Position numbers and translations under genes: made by a program
The notes under the pieces: generated by a model
What the model was told of the DNA's origin: nothing
Database searches by the model: none
Seen by the model: only the letters and a program-made list of their open reading frames with translations
Source: Leptothrix cholodnii SP-6
GTDB taxonomy: Bacteria; Pseudomonadota; Gammaproteobacteria; Burkholderiales; Burkholderiaceae_C
Length of the DNA stretch: 64,000 nucleotides
Reading direction: 5' to 3'
NCBI RefSeq assembly: GCF_000019785.1
Contig: NC_010524.1
Coordinates: 992,001-1,056,000 of the forward strand
Part shown: positions 36,428-46,302 of the stretch, one piece after another
How the letters are laid out: each line of letters starts with the position of its first letter
How positions within the stretch are numbered: position 1 is the first letter of the stretch

Positions 36428-38527
36428 ATGTATCCGATTCCCTATCTCGACCTGCCGCCGCTCGGCGCGGCTGCCGGCACCGTGCGCCTGCCCGGCTCCA
36501 AGAGCATCTCCAACCGCCTGCTGCTGCTCGCCGGCCTGAGCGCGGGCGTGACGACGCTGGTCGATCTGCTCGATTCCGACGACACCCGCGTCATGCTCGA
36601 CGCCTTGCGCGGCCTGGGCTGCCGCATCGAGCAGCAGGGCCGCCACACCCGCATCACCGGCGTGGCCGGCAAGCCGGCGGTGCTGGAGGCGGATTTCTTC
36701 CTCGGCAACGCCGGCACCGCGATGCGGCCGCTGACTGCCGCGCTGGCCGTCATCAGCACCCAGAACGGTGGCCGCTACACGCTCAGCGGCGTGCCGCGCA
36801 TGCACGAGCGGCCGATCGGCGACCTGGTCGACGCCCTGCGCGCGCTGGGCGTGGCGGTCGAGTGCCTGGGCAACGAGGGTTATCCGCCGCTGCGCCTGGC
36901 CGGCGGCAGCCTGCTGCTCGACGCGCCGGTGCGTGTGCGCGGCGACGTCTCCAGCCAGTTCCTGACCGCCCTGCTGCTGGCGCTGCCGCTGGCCGCGGGA
37001 CCACGAGCCCCCACGCTCGGCACCGACGGGTCCTCGCTGCCCCCCGAGGGGGCGTCGCCGCCTTGGGGCGGCCCGGCGGCGGGCCGCGACGTGGTGATCG
37101 AGGTGATCGGCGAGCTGATCTCCAAGCCCTACATCGAGATCACGCTGAACCTGCTGGCGCGCTTCGGCATCGCGGTGCGGCGCGAGGGCTGGCAGCGCTT
37201 CACGATTCCCGCCGGCAGCGCCTACGTCACGCCCGGCGAGGTGCACGTCGAGGCCGATGCCTCGTCGGCCTCGTATTTCATCGCGCTCGGCGCGCTGGCC
37301 GGCGTGGATGCGCCGGTGCGCATCGAGGGCGTGGGCGCGGCATCGATCCAGGGTGACATCCGCTTCGTCGAGGCCGCCCAGGCGATGGGCGCGCGGGTGA
37401 TGGCCGAGCCCAACGCGCTCGAGGTGCGCCGCGGCGCCTGGCCATTGAAGGCCATCGAGCTCGACTGCAACCACATCCCCGACGCCGCGATGACGCTGGC
37501 CGTGATGGCGCTCTACGCCGACGGCCCGAGCACGCTCACCAACATCGCCAGCTGGCGCGTGAAGGAGACCGACCGCATCGCCGCGATGGCCACCGAGCTG
37601 CGCAAGCTCGGCGCGCAGGTGGAGGAGGGGGCCGACCACATCCGCGTCTGGCCGCTGGCGCAGTTCAAGCCCGCCGCCATCCACACCTACGACGACCACC
37701 GCATGGCGATGTGCCTGTCGCTGGCGGCGTTTCACACGCTCAAGGGCGCGGCGCCGGTGCCGGTGCGCATCCTCGACCCGAAGTGCGTGGCCAAGACCTA
37801 CCCGGACTATTTCGAGACCCTGTTCGGCGTGGTCGCGGCCGACGCCGCGCAGATCCCGGTCATCACGATCGACGGCCCGACCGCCTCTGGCAAGGGCACG
37901 CTGGCCGCGGGCGTGGCGCAGGCGCTGGGTTACCACACGCTCGACTCGGGCTCGCTCTACCGCGTCACCGCACTCGCCGCGCGGCGCGCCCAGGTGGCGG
38001 CCGACGACGAGGCCGGTCTGGCCGCGGTCGCGCGTGGCCTGCACCTGCAGTTCGAGGGCACCAACGTGATCCTCGACGGCGTCGACGTGACCGAGCGCCT
38101 GCGTGACGAGGCGGTCGGCGCGATGGCCTCGCAGATCTCGGTCTGGCCGCAGGTGCGCGCCGCGCTGTTCGACCTGCAATGCGGCTTCCGCCAGCTGCCG
38201 GGCCTGGTGGCCGATGGTCGCGACATGGGGACGGTGATCTTTCCGCAGGCCGGGCTCAAGGTCTTCCTCACCGCGACGCCTGCGGCGCGCGCCGAGCGGC
38301 GGCATAAGCAATTGATTTCCAAGGGAATTCCTGCTAGCCTCGACAGTCTTCGCGCCGACTTGGAAGCGCGTGATGCGCGCGACAAGAATCGCAGCACCGC
38401 GCCACTCAAGCCAGCGCAAGACGCGCTTTTGCTCGACAACTCCCTGCTCGGCATCGAGGCTTCGGTGCAGCAGGTGATTGCCTGGTGGAACGCGCGTTTG
38501 CCGTTTGACGGCTCGGCTGGCTGCTGA
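36428..38527 (+). CDS. aroA-cmk: Fused EPSP synthase / cytidylate kinase
   Basis: 699 residues in one frame with no stop between the two enzymes. Residues 1 to about 470 are 3-phosphoshikimate 1-carboxyvinyltransferase: [42 protein letters not shown] (catalytic Asp) and [13 protein letters not shown]. Residues from about 475 are CMP kinase: [19 protein letters not shown] (P-loop), [15 protein letters not shown] and [15 protein letters not shown]. The first makes EPSP for aromatic synthesis, the second phosphorylates CMP/dCMP. Residues 191-219 are an extra segment encoded by a palindromic repeat. A short AQIP linker joins the halves. Confidence 0.95.
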   Translation: MYPIPYLDLPPLGAAAGTVRLPGSKSISNRLLLLAGLSAGVTTLVDLLDSDDTRVMLDALRGLGCRIEQQGRHTRITGVAGKPAVLEADFFLGNAGTAMRPLTAALAVISTQNGGRYTLSGVPRMHERPIGDLVDALRALGVAVECLGNEGYPPLRLAGGSLLLDAPVRVRGDVSSQFLTALLLALPLAAGPRAPTLGTDGSSLPPEGASPPWGGPAAGRDVVIEVIGELISKPYIEITLNLLARFGIAVRREGWQRFTIPAGSAYVTPGEVHVEADASSASYFIALGALAGVDAPVRIEGVGAASIQGDIRFVEAAQAMGARVMAEPNALEVRRGAWPLKAIELDCNHIPDAAMTLAVMALYADGPSTLTNIASWRVKETDRIAAMATELRKLGAQVEEGADHIRVWPLAQFKPAAIHTYDDHRMAMCLSLAAFHTLKGAAPVPVRILDPKCVAKTYPDYFETLFGVVAADAAQIPVITIDGPTASGKGTLAAGVAQALGYHTLDSGSLYRVTALAARRAQVAADDEAGLAAVARGLHLQFEGTNVILDGVDVTERLRDEAVGAMASQISVWPQVRAALFDLQCGFRQLPGLVADGRDMGTVIFPQAGLKVFLTATPAARAERRHKQLISKGIPASLDSLRADLEARDARDKNRSTAPLKPAQDALLLDNSLLGIEASVQQVIAWWNARLPFDGSAGC
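36998..37084. repeat. Palindromic GC-rich repeat inserted in frame within aroA
   Basis: 87 bases (29 codons) absent from normal EPSP synthases. It contains two hairpins: GCCCCC-CGA-GGGGGC (37039-37053) and GCCGCC-TTGG-GGCGGC (37057-37072). The arrangement (CCCCCGAGGGGGC then CCTTGGGGCGGCCCGG) is that of dispersed repeats common between genes in Burkholderiales. The encoded residues are Pro/Gly/Ser/Ala-rich, so a surface loop is likely. Confidence 0.75.
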
Positions 38528-38658
38528 GCTTCGAGCGGCGCCCTGGGTCCGGCACCTTCCCGCCTGTGCGTCCTGCACGCCGAGGTGCCGGTTCAGCAAC
38601 CTAACCCGCCACGGAAGTGGTCCCAGTCGTCGGCCCGCCCGACGCAGAAAGCCAATCA

Positions 38659-40377
38659 ATGTCCCAAGCAGCATTTGCCTCAGAAGGCATGGAATCCTTT
38701 GCCGCGATGTTCGAAGAGTCGCTGCAGCGCTCTGACATGCGCGCCGGCGAGGTCATCTCGGCTGAAGTCGTGCGCGTCGAACACAGCTTCGTCGTCGTCA
38801 ACGCCGGCCTGAAGTCCGAGGCCTATGTGCCTCTCGAAGAATTCAAGAACGACAAGGGCGAGCTCGAAGTCCAGGTCGGCGATTTCGTTTCCGTCGCCAT
38901 CGACGCGATCGAAAACGGGTACGGCGACACCATCCTGTCGCGCGACAAGGCCAAGCGCCTGGCTTCGTGGCTGTCGCTCGAGAACTCGCTGGAATCGGGC
39001 GAGTTCGTCACCGGCACCGTGTCGGGCAAGGTCAAGGGCGGCCTGACCGTGCTGGTCAACGGCATCCGCGCCTTCCTGCCGGGTTCGCTGCTCGACACGC
39101 GTCCGGTCAAGGACATGAGCCCGTACGAGGGCAAGACCATGGAGTTCAAGGTCATCAAGCTCGACCGCAAGCGCAACAACGTCGTGCTGTCGCGCCGTGC
39201 CGTGGTTGAAGCTTCGATGGGCGAAGAGCGCGCCAAGCTGCTCGAGACGCTGCGCGAAGGTGCCTTCGTCAACGGCGTGGTCAAGAACATCACCGAATAC
39301 GGTGCGTTCGTGGATCTGGGCGGCATCGACGGCCTGCTGCACATCACCGACATGGCATGGCGCCGCGTGCGTCACCCGAGCGAAGTGGTGACGGTCGGTC
39401 AGGAACTGACCGCCAAGGTCCTGAAGTTCGACGCCGAGAAGAACCGCGTCTCGCTGGGCCTCAAGCAGATGGGCGACGACCCGTGGATCGGCGTCTCGCG
39501 CCGCTACCCGTCGGGCACCCGCATCTTCGGCAAGGTCACCAACATCGCCGACTACGGTGCATTCGTCGAGATCGAACCGGGCATCGAAGGCCTGGTGCAC
39601 GTCTCCGAAATGGACTGGACCAACAAGAACGTGGCTCCGTCGAAGATCGTCGCCCTGGGTGACGAAGTCGAAGTCATGGTGCTCGAGATCGACGAGGACA
39701 AGCGCCGCATCTCGCTGGGCATGAAGCAGTGCAAGCAGAACCCGTGGGACGAGTTCGCGCAGAACTTCAAGCGCGGCGACCGCGTCAAGGGCCCCGTCAA
39801 GTCGATCACCGACTTCGGCGTGTTCGTCGGTCTGGCTGCCGGCATCGACGGCCTGGTGCACCTGTCCGACCTGAGCTGGAACGAGACCGGCGAAGCGGCC
39901 GTGCGCAACTTCAAGAAGGGCCAGGACGTCGAGGCGATCGTCCTGGGCATCGACGTCGAGCGCGAGCGCATCTCGCTGGGCATCAAGCAGCTCGACACCG
40001 ACCCGTTCACCAACTACACCACGCTCAACGACCGTGGCGCGACGGTGACCGGCAAGGTCAAGACGGTGGACGCCCGTGGCGCTGAAATCCAGCTCAACGA
40101 AGAAGTCACCGGCTACCTGCGCGCTTCCGAAATCGCCCGCGAGCGTGTCGAAGACGCCCGCAACGTGCTCAAGGAAGGCGACGAAGTCACGACCATGATC
40201 ATCAACGTCGACCGCAAGCTGCGTTCGATCCAGTTGTCGATCAAGGCCAAGGACAGCGTCGAGCAGCAGGAAGCCATGCAGCGCCTGTCGGCCGACAACC
40301 GCGAAACGGTCGGCAATGCCGGTACCACCAGCCTGGGCGCCCTGCTCAAGGCCAAGCTGGACCAAGGCAACAACTGA
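38659..40377 (+). CDS. rpsA: 30S ribosomal protein S1
   Basis: 572 residues with six S1 RNA-binding repeats, each recognisable by a G-x-V-x-x-[IV]-x-[ED]-[YF]-G-[AV]-F-V pattern (for instance [30 protein letters not shown] and [31 protein letters not shown]). It binds mRNA leaders on the 30S subunit. Start at 38659 ([22 protein letters not shown]), the conserved N-terminus; a GTG 42 bases upstream is less likely. Cmk, S1 and IHF-beta in this order is the conserved proteobacterial arrangement. Confidence 0.98.
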   Translation: MSQAAFASEGMESFAAMFEESLQRSDMRAGEVISAEVVRVEHSFVVVNAGLKSEAYVPLEEFKNDKGELEVQVGDFVSVAIDAIENGYGDTILSRDKAKRLASWLSLENSLESGEFVTGTVSGKVKGGLTVLVNGIRAFLPGSLLDTRPVKDMSPYEGKTMEFKVIKLDRKRNNVVLSRRAVVEASMGEERAKLLETLREGAFVNGVVKNITEYGAFVDLGGIDGLLHITDMAWRRVRHPSEVVTVGQELTAKVLKFDAEKNRVSLGLKQMGDDPWIGVSRRYPSGTRIFGKVTNIADYGAFVEIEPGIEGLVHVSEMDWTNKNVAPSKIVALGDEVEVMVLEIDEDKRRISLGMKQCKQNPWDEFAQNFKRGDRVKGPVKSITDFGVFVGLAAGIDGLVHLSDLSWNETGEAAVRNFKKGQDVEAIVLGIDVERERISLGIKQLDTDPFTNYTTLNDRGATVTGKVKTVDARGAEIQLNEEVTGYLRASEIARERVEDARNVLKEGDEVTTMIINVDRKLRSIQLSIKAKDSVEQQEAMQRLSADNRETVGNAGTTSLGALLKAKLDQGNN

Positions 40378-40396
40378 TCGATAGCCGATCTCGCGC

Positions 40397-40735
40397 ATGA
40401 CCCGCTCCGACCTTGTCGCCTTGCTGGCTGAACGTTTCAGCCAGCTGACCCATCGCGATGCCGAGTTCGCCGTCAAGACGATGCTCGACGCGATGAGCGA
40501 CGCACTGGCGCGCGGTCACCGCATCGAGATCCGCGGATTCGGCAGCTTTGCGATCAACCGCCGCCCGCCGCGGGTGGGGCGCAATCCCCGCTCCGGCGAG
40601 CAGGTGGTGATCCCCGAAAAGCTGGTCCCCCACTTCAAGCCGGGCAAGGCCCTGCGCGAAGCGGTCGACCAGCGTCAGGACGACGCGCAGGAGGTGCTGG
40701 ACGTGCGTCCGGCCCGCCTGCAATCGGTCGACTGA
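40397..40735 (+). CDS. ihfB: Integration host factor subunit beta
   Basis: 112 residues. It starts [37 protein letters not shown] and contains the DNA-bending arm [47 protein letters not shown] tail of about 18 residues extends past the usual end. As a heterodimer with IHF-alpha it bends DNA in replication, recombination and transcription. 19 bases after rpsA. Confidence 0.98.
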   Translation: MTRSDLVALLAERFSQLTHRDAEFAVKTMLDAMSDALARGHRIEIRGFGSFAINRRPPRVGRNPRSGEQVVIPEKLVPHFKPGKALREAVDQRQDDAQEVLDVRPARLQSVD

Positions 40736-40865
40736 GCGCCTCGCATCCCCGCCCCTGTCGAGTGTTCCGGCCCGCCGGCTCATGGATTGAGCTGTCGGGC
40801 CGGTTGCGTTTGTGCTCCAGGCGTGGCCGCGTGGGTCGTCGCACGGACGACCAGGGGTGCAGCAC

Positions 40866-40871
40866 TAGAAT
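40866..40871 (+). promoter_or_regulatory. Candidate -10 box of lapAB
   Basis: TAGAAT ends 9 bases before the lapA ATG, so the transcript leader would be only a few bases long. Confidence 0.35.
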
Positions 40872-40880
40872 CCCCGAGTT

Positions 40881-41201
40881 ATGCGCATCATTCACTGGAT
40901 CTTCCGCGCAGCGGTGTTCTTCGTGTTGTTCGCCTTCGCGCTGAACAACCAGCATGCCGTCGACCTGAACTGGTTCTTTGGCGTGTCGACCCATGCGCCG
41001 ATGGTGCTGGTGGTGCTCGCCGCGTTCGCGGCCGGCTGCGTGGTCGGCGTCCTGGCGATGCTGCCCGGCTGGTGGCGCCAGCACCGTCGTACCCGTGCCC
41101 TCGAGGCCGCCGTGCCGCGATCGGCTGTCCCGCAACCTGCGACCCCCGCAGGCCAGCCCTCCGAGGCAGAACTGCCACATCCCCCCCGCGATGGACTTTG
41201 A
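40881..41201 (+). CDS. lapA: LapA (DUF1049) inner-membrane protein
   Basis: 106 residues. Two membrane helices (IFRAAVFFVLFAFALNNQHAVDLNWFFG and MVLVVLAAFAAGCVVGVLAML) match the LapA domain, followed by a basic coil-forming cytosolic part and a Pro-rich tail. LapA works with LapB in control of LPS synthesis and assembly. It overlaps lapB by 11 bases, indicating co-translation. Confidence 0.9.
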   Translation: MRIIHWIFRAAVFFVLFAFALNNQHAVDLNWFFGVSTHAPMVLVVLAAFAAGCVVGVLAMLPGWWRQHRRTRALEAAVPRSAVPQPATPAGQPSEAELPHPPRDGL

Positions 41202-42345
41202 CCTGCAATGGCTGCTGCTGGGCCTGCCGGTGGCGTTCGCGCTCGGCTGGCTGGGCTCGCGCCTCGACCTGCGCCACCTCAGGCGCGAAACCGAATCCTC
41301 GCCGCGGGCCTATTTCAAGGGCCTGAACCTGCTGCTCAATGAACAGCAGGACAAGGCCATCGATGCCTTCATCGAGGCGGTGCAGCAAGACCCGGGCAGC
41401 ACCGACCTGCACTTCGCGCTCGGCAACCTGTTCCGTCGCCGCGGTGAATACGAACGCGCCGTGCGGGTCCACCAGCACCTGCTGGCACGCGCCGATCTGC
41501 CCACCAGCGAGCGCGACCGCGCCCAGCATGCCCTCGCCCAGGATTACCTGAAAGCCGGCCTGTTCGACCGTGCCGAGGCGGCCTACAAGGCGCTCGAAGG
41601 GACGGCCTTCGCCACCGATGCGCGGCTGGCGTTGCTGACCTTGCACGAGTCCGCGCGGGACTGGAAATCGGCCATCGAAGTGGCCCGCGGGCTCGAGGCC
41701 ACCGCTGCCGGCAGCTTTGCCCAGCGCATCGCCCACTACTGGTGCGAGCTGTGTCTGGAGGCCGATGCGGCGGGTGACGGCGCCGCCGCCGACGCCGCGC
41801 TGACCAAGGCGCGCGAAGTGGCCCCGCAGTCGGCACGGCCGCTGATCCTGTCGGGCCAGCGCCTGGCGCGTGCGGGCCGGCACACCGAGGCCCTGGGCCT
41901 GTGGACCGCGCTGTCGACCGTGCACCCGGAAGCCTTTTCAGTCATCGCCGGTGACTATGCCGCCAGCGCCCAGGTCTGCCAGCGTGCCGACGAGGCGCTG
42001 GTCCGGCTCAAGGCCCTGCATCTGGCGGCGCCCTCTGCCGACCTGCTGCTGGCTGCGCTGAGCCTGGAGTCCGACGCCGCGGCGCGGCGCCGGATGCTGG
42101 TGCAGCACCTCAAGGAAAATCAGAGCCTGAGCGCCGCACTCAAGCTGTTGCAGGACCCGGCCGCCGCGCCGGACGACGATGGCGGCGAAAGCCTGGCCAT
42201 GCAGCAGGCCGTCGGCAAGGCCTTGCGCCCCTTGCGCCGCTACCACTGCGCGGCTTGCGGTTTCGAGGCACAGAACTACTTCTGGCAATGCCCCGGCTGC
42301 CACGGCTGGGACACCTATCCGCCGCGTCGACTCGAGGACATGTAG
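41191..42345 (+). CDS. lapB: LPS assembly protein LapB (YciM)
   Basis: 384 residues. A single N-terminal helix (LQWLLLGLPVAFALGWLGSRL) anchors it with the bulk in the cytosol. RAYFKGLNLLLNEQQDKAIDAFIEAVQQDPGSTDLHFALGNLFRRRGEYERAVRVHQ begins a row of TPR repeats. The C-terminal rubredoxin-like zinc knuckle is CAACGFEAQNYFWQCPGC. LapB promotes FtsH-mediated turnover of LpxC and links LPS synthesis with export. Start at 41191. It directly precedes the LPS glycosyltransferase cluster. Confidence 0.96.
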   Translation: MDFDLQWLLLGLPVAFALGWLGSRLDLRHLRRETESSPRAYFKGLNLLLNEQQDKAIDAFIEAVQQDPGSTDLHFALGNLFRRRGEYERAVRVHQHLLARADLPTSERDRAQHALAQDYLKAGLFDRAEAAYKALEGTAFATDARLALLTLHESARDWKSAIEVARGLEATAAGSFAQRIAHYWCELCLEADAAGDGAAADAALTKAREVAPQSARPLILSGQRLARAGRHTEALGLWTALSTVHPEAFSVIAGDYAASAQVCQRADEALVRLKALHLAAPSADLLLAALSLESDAAARRRMLVQHLKENQSLSAALKLLQDPAAAPDDDGGESLAMQQAVGKALRPLRRYHCAACGFEAQNYFWQCPGCHGWDTYPPRRLEDM

Positions 42346-42378
42346 TCGGCGCGTCGGCCGGCGCCGGGCGCGCTGCGC

Positions 42379-43362
42379 TCAGGCTTCGACGTGTGGCAAG
42401 GCGGCGCGAAAGGCCGCCAGCACGTCGGCCCGGCTCGGCACCTGCCCCTTGCCGCCCAGGCTGCGCACGAAGCCCGCGCCCGTCACACCGGCCAGACCGG
42501 GTTCGTGGTCGCAGTAGATGCCCACGGTCGGCCGGTCGAATGCCGCGGCCAGATGCGTGAAACCGGTGTCCAGCCCGACCACCAGCCGCGCGCCGGCGAG
42601 CACCGCCGCGCTGTCGCCCACGCTCAGGAACGGCGGCACCACCGCGCCGCTGTCACCCGCGATGCGCCGGGCCAATGCCTGTTCCTGCGGGCTGCCCCAC
42701 AGGATGACCGGCGTCCAGCCCTGGGCTTGCACCTGCGCGAGCACGGCTTGCCAGTCCGCTTCGGGCCAGAGCTTCTCCGGCCGGCTGGCGCAAGGGATCA
42801 GCACGGCATGGGGCGACGGCGGCTGCCAGGTCGGTGTCGGCGCCCGCAGCCCGAAATCCGGTGCGCCGGACGGCAGCGCATAAGCCAGGTGCGCGGCGGC
42901 CAGCCGGCGGCTGCGGTCGACCGCATGCAGCGATCGCGACACGGCGGCGCGCCGCTGGTAGAACAGCGCCGCCAGCGGTTCACGGATGCTCTTGCGGTCA
43001 TAACCGGCGCGCGGGCCGTTCGCCTGCACCGCCCACAGCACGCTCTTGAGCAGGCCCTGGAAGTCGATCACCAGGTCATAGGTTTCGGCCTGCAGGTCGG
43101 CGCGCAGTTGCCGGATGGCCGCGCGGGTGGCCGGGTTGCGCAACGACTTGCGCCACTTGCGCCAGGCAATCGGCAGCACCCGCCGCACGGCAGGATGCAG
43201 CGCGGCGATCGCCGCGAACGGCGCCTCCACCAGCCAGTCGATCACGGCGCCGGGATGCGCGCGGGCGATGTCGGTGATCGCCGGCAGCGTGTGCACCACG
43301 TCGCCCATCGAGGTCGTCTTGACGACCAGGATGCGCAGCGGCCGCTCAGCAACCTCAGCCAC
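42379..43362 (-). CDS. waaC: Lipopolysaccharide heptosyltransferase I
   Basis: 327 residues, GT9 family. N-terminus RILVVKTTSMGDVVHTLPAITDI is the WaaC signature; VIDFQGLLKSVLWAVQANG and the C-terminal GARLVVGLDTGFTHLAAAFDRPTVGIYCDHEPGLAG (nucleotide-heptose site) follow. It adds the first L-glycero-D-manno-heptose to Kdo2-lipid A. The GTG start at 43362 overlaps the stop of the DUF4254 gene by 8 bases, so the two are co-translated. Last gene of a four-gene minus-strand set. Confidence 0.95.
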   Translation of the reverse strand: MAEVAERPLRILVVKTTSMGDVVHTLPAITDIARAHPGAVIDWLVEAPFAAIAALHPAVRRVLPIAWRKWRKSLRNPATRAAIRQLRADLQAETYDLVIDFQGLLKSVLWAVQANGPRAGYDRKSIREPLAALFYQRRAAVSRSLHAVDRSRRLAAAHLAYALPSGAPDFGLRAPTPTWQPPSPHAVLIPCASRPEKLWPEADWQAVLAQVQAQGWTPVILWGSPQEQALARRIAGDSGAVVPPFLSVGDSAAVLAGARLVVGLDTGFTHLAAAFDRPTVGIYCDHEPGLAGVTGAGFVRSLGGKGQVPSRADVLAAFRAALPHVEA

Positions 43363-44008
43363 GCGCGGCCAGCCGCTCGGCCACCAGGGCGGGGTTGAAG
43401 CGCGCGTCGTTGTACATCTTGAACTGGCGGTAGACCTTGAAGCAGGCGCGGCCGGCCACGCACTCGGCCAGCAGGCCGTCGAGGCAAGTCGACAGGTCGA
43501 CGCGCTGCAGCAGCAGGCGGTCGAGCTTGATCTGGCTGCTGGCGCGGTGTGCATCGTCGACATCGGTGCGCTGCGTCTGCTTGCGCATCGCGTCGATCTT
43601 GAGCGCCATGATCGACATCCGATCGACCATGCTGCCGGCGGTCTCGCTGTTCAGCCGTGCGGTGGCGGGCGCGGTGCTCAGCGGTGCGTCGCTGCTGGCC
43701 GAGGCCGGATCGACCAGGCCGAGCGCGATCAGCAGGATCTCGTCGACCCGCTCGGTGGCGTCGTTGCGCGCCTGGTTGTAGCCGTCGATCGCACGCTTGT
43801 TCTTGGCGATCTCCGCGTCGCTCACCGTGGTGCGCCGGGCCAGATCCTCCTCGGCCCACAGCAGGCAGTTGTTGCGGTGGTTGGTGGCGATCCAGTGCCA
43901 GAGCGGCTCGGCAGGGATGAGGTCGACGCTCGCGGGCCAACCTGGATTGGCCAGCAGGTTGTCGTGCAGGTCGGTCACCGCGCGTGCGGTCAGAACGGGA
44001 GTGCTCAT
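43355..44008 (-). CDS. DUF4254 protein of the LPS cluster
   Basis: 217 residues, mostly helical, with LWHWIATNHRNNCLLWAEEDLARR near the start and KNKRAIDGYNQARNDATERVDEIL in the middle, which match DUF4254, a family of unknown function found in betaproteobacterial LPS gene clusters. It has no signal or membrane helix. Placed between a glycosyltransferase and waaC, with an overlap to waaC, so a role in LPS core synthesis is inferred. Confidence 0.8.
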   Translation of the reverse strand: MSTPVLTARAVTDLHDNLLANPGWPASVDLIPAEPLWHWIATNHRNNCLLWAEEDLARRTTVSDAEIAKNKRAIDGYNQARNDATERVDEILLIALGLVDPASASSDAPLSTAPATARLNSETAGSMVDRMSIMALKIDAMRKQTQRTDVDDAHRASSQIKLDRLLLQRVDLSTCLDGLLAECVAGRACFKVYRQFKMYNDARFNPALVAERLAARG

Positions 44009-44059
44009 GGGGCTGGAGCCAGCACGAAGGCCGGCTGGGGGCGGATCGAGAAGCGCGAA

Positions 44060-45112
44060 TTATCGCCGCGCGTCCTGCAGGCCGAGGGCCTTTGCCCAGT
44101 CGGCAGCAATCTGTGCCAGCTCGTAGGCGTTCCGAGTCAAGGCTTGCGCGGCGCTCAGATCCGATTCCCGTCGAGATCGGTCGTGTAGATAGTCGCCCAA
44201 GCCGTGGGGCCAGTCATCGAGGACCGTGCAGCCACGGAAGTCCTCGTAACTCGGGATCGCGTCGGCAATCACGTTCAACCCGTGCAGACCGGCCGTGAGA
44301 ACCCGGTTCGCGGTCTTGCACTGCGTGAACGGATTGGACTGGATCGGAATGATGGCTGCGCTGTGCAGCCGCAAGGCGGTGGAGAAGGTGGATTGCGACC
44401 AAGGCAGATAGGCGGTCGGCAGACGCCAGCCGTGCAGCAAGCTCCGATAGGCCGTCTCGCTGTTGCTGACGACGGTCAGCGACAGCGGCGCCTCGGCGGC
44501 TGCCCGTTCAAGGCTGCTGCGAACCGTCAACAGATCTGCCATGCCACCGTCCACACCTGCACTGCCGTGATTGCCGAACCAGATCAGCCGACGGGCCGGA
44601 TCGACCCGGGCCTGTGCGAGCCAGCGGCGCAACCGGTGCAGGCGGATTTCGGCTCGAGGTTCGCGCAGGCGTGCCAGCCACGACAAGTCATCGGGCGGTT
44701 CTGCCGCGTCGGCAACGACGGCGATGTCTGCCTTCGGCGCCTCTTGTCGGACGACCTGAGCAAGCGATCGAGAGCAGACGATGACCTGATCGACGCGCTG
44801 GCAGGCATTTCGGAGGCGATCGGCGCGCTGCTGCAGTGTTCCGTCGGGATCGGCGGAAAAGAAGAAGTGGTTGTCGCAAAGATCGAGAATCAGGCGGGTG
44901 CCCGATCGGCTTCGGTACTGCGTCGCCTGTTCGAGCGTCCTGGCGTCGTAGCGCTTGGAGAGCACCAGGGTGTCGGGCACAGGCCCGCCGGGCCGGTGCA
45001 GACCGACATCATGGCCCTGATCGCGCAGGGCCTCGACGATCTGAGCACACCGCAGGCGATAGCTGGCAATGCGCGTATCGGTGGTGTGTGGCCACCATTC
45101 GATGCGACTCAA
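44060..45112 (-). CDS. Glycosyltransferase-like protein (GT-B fold)
   Basis: 350 residues. Beginning WWPHTTDTRIASYRLRCAQIVEALRDQGHDVGLHRPG, an N-terminal Rossmann half of GT-B type, with later segments LIWFGNHGSAGVDGGMADLL and TQCKTANRVLTAGLHGLNVIADAIPSYEDF resembling the donor-binding half of GT4 enzymes (the latter with KTANR in place of the usual E-x7-E). The sugar is unknown. Its ATG overlaps the methyltransferase stop by 4 bases (ATGA). Confidence 0.75.
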   Translation of the reverse strand: MSRIEWWPHTTDTRIASYRLRCAQIVEALRDQGHDVGLHRPGGPVPDTLVLSKRYDARTLEQATQYRSRSGTRLILDLCDNHFFFSADPDGTLQQRADRLRNACQRVDQVIVCSRSLAQVVRQEAPKADIAVVADAAEPPDDLSWLARLREPRAEIRLHRLRRWLAQARVDPARRLIWFGNHGSAGVDGGMADLLTVRSSLERAAAEAPLSLTVVSNSETAYRSLLHGWRLPTAYLPWSQSTFSTALRLHSAAIIPIQSNPFTQCKTANRVLTAGLHGLNVIADAIPSYEDFRGCTVLDDWPHGLGDYLHDRSRRESDLSAAQALTRNAYELAQIAADWAKALGLQDARR

Positions 45113-46101
45113 GCCTTGGCCTCACGATCCTGCGTGCGCTTGGGCCGAGCCCAGAACTCCATGCGGCCGCTCTGGTGCGTGACGCCCAGGGTCCACGCCA
45201 GCCAGCGTCGCAATCTGCGTGCACCACGCGCCTCCTTCAGCCAGAGAAGACATTTTTTTGCGGTCGGCCGATTCCGGCCCGCCAGCCACCACTCCAGGCT
45301 GATGAGAAGGTTGCGTTCGTTCGGTTGCCACCGGGTCTGGACGAGTTCCCATCCGGCTGTGTCCAGGACTTGCCTGAGCGTGGCCGGGGTGTAGTGATAG
45401 AGGTGCGACGGCAGTTGCAGTGCGTACCAGAGTTCACCAAACAGCCTGCGGTCCAAGGCATTCGCGTCAGGGACCACGCCCACCAGATATCCGTCCGGTT
45501 TGAGCCATCGACGAATCTTCACCAGCGCCTGAACCGGGTCATGAAGGTGTTCCAGCACCATCCATGCGGTGGCGACATCCGCCGTTCGCTCAGGGTCGCG
45601 GGCCGTCTCGACGCTCGCGGTCTGAACATGGATCCCCATTTCACGAGCGCTTTGAGCTGCCGCATCCGAGTATTCGATGCCCTCGACAGACCATCCTTGC
45701 GCGCGCATCTCCTTGAGATAGGCCCCCGAAGCACAGCCGATCTCCAGCATGTGGCCGGGCTCGATCGGTGGCAGTCGCCGGACATCGCGACCCAGCAACC
45801 TGGCGATCTTGTCCTTGAACCGGTGACGCCACTTCCTGACCTTGGGCTTGGACACTGCATCCACCGCGCGGTGTGGGGCGTAGTCAGCTGGGTAGTACGC
45901 GCCGATCGTCTGCGGTGTCGGGCGCGGATCTGTCCGCATCAAGCCGCAGTGCTGGCAGCGCACCACCGTGAATCGGCCCGGGATGCCGTGAATCCTGTCC
46001 TGCCCGACGAGCACGGATTGGTCGGCCGGTTCGCATCCGTTCGGGCATGGCCTGCTTTCCAGGCTCACACCTGCGGGGTAGTTCGGCTCGGGTGATGTCA
46101 T
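45109..46101 (-). CDS. SAM-dependent methyltransferase with N-terminal zinc knuckle
   Basis: 330 residues. Two Cys pairs near the start (CPNGC and CQHCG) suggest a zinc knuckle, as in sugar C-methyltransferase-like proteins. The methyltransferase core holds HMLEIGCASGAYLKEMRAQGWSVEGIEYSD (SAM site), TADVATAWMVLEHLHDPVQAL and LKPDGYLVGVVPD. The target is unknown, but the operon with a glycosyltransferase points to a surface glycan. Start at 46101 has a GAGGA ribosome site. First gene of the minus-strand set, divergent from the next gene. Confidence 0.85.
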   Translation of the reverse strand: MTSPEPNYPAGVSLESRPCPNGCEPADQSVLVGQDRIHGIPGRFTVVRCQHCGLMRTDPRPTPQTIGAYYPADYAPHRAVDAVSKPKVRKWRHRFKDKIARLLGRDVRRLPPIEPGHMLEIGCASGAYLKEMRAQGWSVEGIEYSDAAAQSAREMGIHVQTASVETARDPERTADVATAWMVLEHLHDPVQALVKIRRWLKPDGYLVGVVPDANALDRRLFGELWYALQLPSHLYHYTPATLRQVLDTAGWELVQTRWQPNERNLLISLEWWLAGRNRPTAKKCLLWLKEARGARRLRRWLAWTLGVTHQSGRMEFWARPKRTQDREAKA

Positions 46102-46302
46102 CAAGTCCTCATTGGCTGCGGTTGTCCCGTCATCCGCACGCGATGGCGCATCAGCTGCAGACCGCGCGATTATCGATCGAAGCATCCATGAACAACCCGT
46201 TTGCGCCAAGTCGCGTCCGGTGTCGAGAAGCGGGGTAAAGTCTTGGATCAGGTTCGGGTGCAGCAGATCTGGCCCACGGTCATTGACTCAGGAGTTAGGC
46301 GA

